Shown here: positions 6,350-8,045 of the stretch, piece after piece
How the letters are laid out: every line of letters begins with the position of its first letter
Numbering within the stretch: the stretch's first letter is position 1
NCBI GenBank assembly: GCA_013002425.1
Contig: JABDJQ010000130.1
Span: forward strand, 1 to 8,045
Origin: Gemmatimonadota bacterium
Lineage (GTDB): Bacteria; Orphanbacterota; Orphanbacteria; Orphanbacterales; Orphanbacteraceae
Length of the DNA: 8,045 nucleotides
Direction of reading: 5' to 3'
Program-made: the position numbers and the translations under genes
The notes under the pieces: model-generated
Seen by the model: only the letters and a program-made list of their open reading frames with translations
Databases searched by the model: none
Told to the model about the DNA's origin: nothing

Positions 6350-7113
6350 CTACCCGAATCCTCCTTCGTCCCGTCCCTTGCGCCGATCTCCCGGATCAGG
6401 GTCTGTGCGCTCTGTTCCATCTGCCCCACACGCTGGTTCATAGCGCCGAGGTCCGCGTCGTGCTGCATTTCGAATCCCTGCGCGTAATCTTCGAACGCGC
6501 TCGCCCAGCGCGCCATCTGACGATCTTCGCTGTCACGAATCAGCGTTGCAAGAAAACGGATCAATTCCTCCTGCGACCGGACGAATTCCTCTTTCGACAA
6601 ATAGGAACTCACGTTCGAGCCGACGGGCTGCACGAGCGACACTCCCTGCTGACCGCCGAACGGTGACTCGCTGCCGCTCGATGTCATGACCGGGGCCCGG
6701 TCGTCAGCCGTTCGGCCGAACCGTACGGTGACGCCGTCATGATCGCGCGACACTTCCGTCTGCGTCAGAAGTAGCAATACCGCAGCTGCGGCAACCGACC
6801 AGCCGGCCCACCGTGACCAGCGGCCGCGACGGGGACGTGATCCCCGCGACGACCGACGTCGCGACTGAGCCGGCGTCGAGGGGGAAGCCGCTTCGCCCCG
6901 TGTTCCGCCCGCCGCAAACGGACGCACCGGCGCTTCCGCATCTTCCCACCGGCGCAGAACACCCACCGTGCTCTGCAACGTTTTCCAATCCTCCGCCCAG
7001 GTCCCGTCCGCGGCGATTCGCCTCGCCACCGCCTCGTTCTCCTCGGGGGAGAGTTCACCATATAGATAAGCGATCAGCCGTTCTTCCCGCTCGTTCGTTT
7101 CCCGGGATGACAT
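6346..7113 (-). CDS. Membrane anti-sigma factor lacking a zinc motif, coiled-coil periplasmic tail
   Basis: A 255-residue protein encoded five bases after the ECF sigma stop, with GGGAG nine bases before the ATG. Residues 1-60 form a helical anti-sigma domain (ERLIAYLYGELSPEENEAVARR), the kind of fold that clamps an ECF sigma in the cytoplasm. The HxxxCxxC zinc motif of ZAS-type anti-sigma factors is missing; the whole protein has no cysteine. A basic Ser/Arg/Gly-rich linker (about 66-101) precedes one transmembrane helix (about 102-118). The outer part (120-170) is Ser/Gly/Gln-rich, and 172-245 is a charged, probably coiled-coil region (KEEFVRSQEELIRFLATLIRD, RQMARWASAFEDYAQGFEM). It presumably holds the ECF factor at the membrane until a periplasmic cue or proteolysis releases it. 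The anti-sigma call rests on gene order, topology and the N-terminal sequence; no protease site was identified. Confidence 0.8.
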   Translation of the reverse strand: MSSRETNEREERLIAYLYGELSPEENEAVARRIAADGTWAEDWKTLQSTVGVLRRWEDAEAPVRPFAAGGTRGEAASPSTPAQSRRRSSRGSRPRRGRWSRWAGWSVAAAAVLLLLTQTEVSRDHDGVTVRFGRTADDRAPVMTSSGSESPFGGQQGVSLVQPVGSNVSSYLSKEEFVRSQEELIRFLATLIRDSEDRQMARWASAFEDYAQGFEMQHDADLGAMNQRVGQMEQSAQTLIREIGARDGTKEDSGR

Positions 7114-7118
7114 GCTAT

Positions 7119-7724
7119 CTAACTCCCTTCTTCCAGACGAAGTCTCCTGAGGACCCGCCCCAGGTTCTTCAATCCGTGAAAAATCCTCGACCGCACGGTT
7201 CCGACCGGCAGATCGAACATTTCCGCAATCTCCCGGCTGCTGTAGCCGTGATACTCCCGCATCACCACCGCCGTCCTCTGTTCTTCCGACAGCGTCTGCA
7301 ACGCGCCGCTCAGAATCTCACCCAGCTCCCGCTGATAGACCGCCCGATCCGGGCGGGGGGCGTGCTGAAACCGGTCGATCCGTTCGTCGAGCAGCGACTC
7401 CGCGCCCTTCTCCACGAGGTCGTCCGTGGAGATCATCGTGCGATTCTTCTGCGTCCGAAGGCGATCGCGCACCACATTGTGCGCGATCCGAAACGCCCAC
7501 GACGGAAACGCGGCCGGCTCGCGAAGCTGACCCAGACGCCCGTGGACGCGGATCACCGTCTCCTGCACCAGGTCGCGGGCCTCTTCCTCCTGACCGACCA
7601 TGCGGTACACGAAGTTGTAGAGGCCTTTCTCCCATCGCCCAATGAGCTCGTTGAAGGCGCTGTCGTCCCCATCGAGCACCTGGCCGACCAGAATTTCGTC
7701 CGTCGGGCCCATCTTCTGCTGCAA
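7119..7724 (-). CDS. ECF-type RNA polymerase sigma factor
   Basis: A 201-residue group 4 sigma factor. Region 2 spans about 22-92, with FNELIGRWEKGLYNFVYRMVG, then EEARDLVQETVIRVHGRL, and WAFRIAHNVVRDRLR. A linker (93-136) leads to region 4 (about 137-192) with LQTLSEEQRTAVVMREYHGYSSREIAEMFDLPVGTVRSRIFHG, where the helix-turn-helix lies; it would read the -35 element of its regulon. Regions 1 and 3 are absent, as is normal for the class. Two details set the start: TTG 7724 has GGAGG five bases upstream, while the next ATG (codon 5) is badly spaced. The anti-sigma gene follows five bases after the stop, so both are in one operon driven from the TTGACA promoter at 7820-7848. Target promoters are unknown; no second copy of an ECF-like promoter was found in the window. 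Confidence 0.92.
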   Translation of the reverse strand: MQQKMGPTDEILVGQVLDGDDSAFNELIGRWEKGLYNFVYRMVGQEEEARDLVQETVIRVHGRLGQLREPAAFPSWAFRIAHNVVRDRLRTQKNRTMISTDDLVEKGAESLLDERIDRFQHAPRPDRAVYQRELGEILSGALQTLSEEQRTAVVMREYHGYSSREIAEMFDLPVGTVRSRIFHGLKNLGRVLRRLRLEEGS

Positions 7725-7735
7725 CCTCTCCTCCC
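7725..7735 (-). promoter_or_regulatory. Ribosome-binding site supporting a TTG start for ECF sigma
   Basis: Read on the minus strand, GGGAGGAGAGG lies directly before TTG 7724; the GGAGG core (7730-7734) is five bases from the start codon. A TTG start fits better than the ATG at codon 5 and may keep sigma levels low relative to the anti-sigma factor, which has an ATG. Confidence 0.7.
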
Positions 7736-7819
7736 AAGAGCTTGCTCAACCTTCTACAGACAGGACGAGCTGCATTTGTGAATCGCTTAAAGTCTTTGAA
7801 AAAATACACCCTTGCAGGT

Positions 7820-7848
7820 AGGCTAGATCGGCTTGAGAACACTGTCAA
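7820..7848 (-). promoter_or_regulatory. Sigma-70 promoter of the ECF operon
   Basis: On the minus strand a perfect TTGACA (7843-7848) is followed after 17 bases by TAGCCT (7820-7825), which keeps the first two and last consensus bases of the -10 box. Transcription would start near 7813, giving a leader of about 90 bases. The element is of housekeeping type rather than an ECF type, so the operon may be expressed at a basal level without autoregulation. Confidence 0.6.
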
Positions 7849-7930
7849 GGAATGGCGCAGAGGGGGGCTGCCGCGCGTAACCGCTTACCCCGCATATGGT
7901 TTGCGCCGAACACCCCGAACCCTTATTTTC

Positions 7931-7959
7931 TTGACAGAAATGACCCCCTGTGGGATCTT
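7931..7959 (+). promoter_or_regulatory. Sigma-70 promoter of the ribosomal protein operon
   Basis: A perfect TTGACA (7931-7936), a 17-base spacer and GATCTT (7954-7959) with an extended -10 TG at 7951-7952. The start would be near 7966, about 35 bases before ATG 8001. It points into rplC and diverges from the ECF promoter; the two -35 boxes are about 82 bases apart. Between them, GTAA-CCGC-TTAC (7877-7888) is a small inverted repeat that might be an operator or nothing. Confidence 0.6.
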
Positions 7960-8000
7960 GGGGAACTTGGAATGTATTCACTTCACGGAGGATAGAGATC

Positions 8001-8045
8001 ATGGGCCTCGCCATGATGGGCAAGAAAATCGGGATGACGCAGCGC
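8001..8045 (+). CDS. rplC: Ribosomal protein L3, 3' partial
   Basis: Fifteen codons run to the window edge and read MGLAMMGKKIGMTQR. The GKKIGMTQ motif is the N-terminal signature of bacterial L3 (uL3), a primary binder of 23S rRNA domain VI needed early in 50S assembly. GGAGG (7987-7991) lies nine bases before the ATG; ATGs at codons 5 and 6 (8013, 8016) are further from it. L3 is normally the second gene of the S10 operon after rpsJ; here a divergent ECF operon and a promoter lie directly upstream instead, so rplC appears to start the operon. The rest of the cluster (L4, L23, L2 and so on) would be expected beyond the window. Confidence 0.85.
   Translation, partial: MGLAMMGKKIGMTQR

Noticed and set aside
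7746..7775. Nine-residue minus-strand leader ORF (MQLVLSVEG) upstream of the ECF gene
   Set aside because: No ribosome-binding site and no regulatory codon run or alternative hairpins visible.
6813..7781. 322-codon plus-strand frame antisense to the ECF/anti-sigma genes
   Set aside because: Low-complexity Pro/Arg/His-rich product with no motif; typical of GC-rich antisense frames.
7318..7848. Minus-strand open frame of 176 codons overlapping the ECF sigma gene and its leader
   Set aside because: It is a shifted-frame shadow of the ECF gene, rich in Arg/Gly/Ala/Pro, without domain features; the overlapping frame has clear sigma motifs and a Shine-Dalgarno site.
1..8045. tRNA, CRISPR array, insertion sequence or attachment site
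   Set aside because: No cloverleaf, no regularly spaced repeats, no transposase or integrase frame and no terminal inverted repeats were seen on reading; a tRNA or repeat search program was not available.

Overview
The window is a gene-dense, clearly GC-rich bacterial chromosome segment, with strong G/C preference at third codon positions over most of the genes. It comes from a diderm (Gram-negative-type) bacterium: there are secreted and lipoprotein signal sequences, a Bat aerotolerance complex and a membrane anti-sigma factor facing a periplasm. The species cannot be named from the sequence. The mix of a Bat operon, an RpoD/RpoS-like sigma factor and a queuosine mannosyltransferase homologue fits an uncultivated GC-rich lineage (FCB-related, Eisenbacteria-like or deltaproteobacterial-like), which is inference only.

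Layout. 2-2346 (+): the 3' end of a Bat operon, with batD (5' end cut by the window) and batE overlapping by ATGA. 2347-2664: a more AT-rich non-coding stretch with a candidate sigma-54-type promoter. 2665-3714 (+): a primary/RpoS-like sigma-70 factor with an unusual acidic, Trp-rich N-terminus. It is followed by a strong intrinsic terminator (3748-3800). 3793-4041 (+): a possible small single-pass membrane protein whose start lies inside that terminator. 4122-5713 (+): a tRNA-queuosine mannosyltransferase (QTMAN/GTDC1 family) overlapping by ATGA with a cupin lipoprotein gene. 5732-7724 (-): a three-gene operon, read right to left: ECF sigma factor, membrane anti-sigma factor without a zinc motif, and a secreted protein I do not recognise. 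7725-8000: a divergent intergenic region with a TTGACA promoter in each direction. 8001-8045 (+): the first 15 codons of ribosomal protein L3 (rplC), the start of the S10-type ribosomal operon but without rpsJ directly upstream.

How the parts relate. Three ATGA stop/start overlaps (batD/batE, mannosyltransferase/cupin, anti-sigma/secreted protein) indicate translational coupling within three operons. Two sigma factors of different classes lie about 3.4 kb apart. The RpoD/RpoS-like factor keeps the -35 recognition helix, and both divergent promoters at the right end carry perfect TTGACA boxes. The left part concerns envelope and oxidative stress (Bat). The right part is an envelope-sensing ECF module placed back-to-back with ribosomal protein genes. 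The candidates for something undescribed are the ECF/anti-sigma/secreted-protein trio and the mannosyltransferase-cupin lipoprotein pair.
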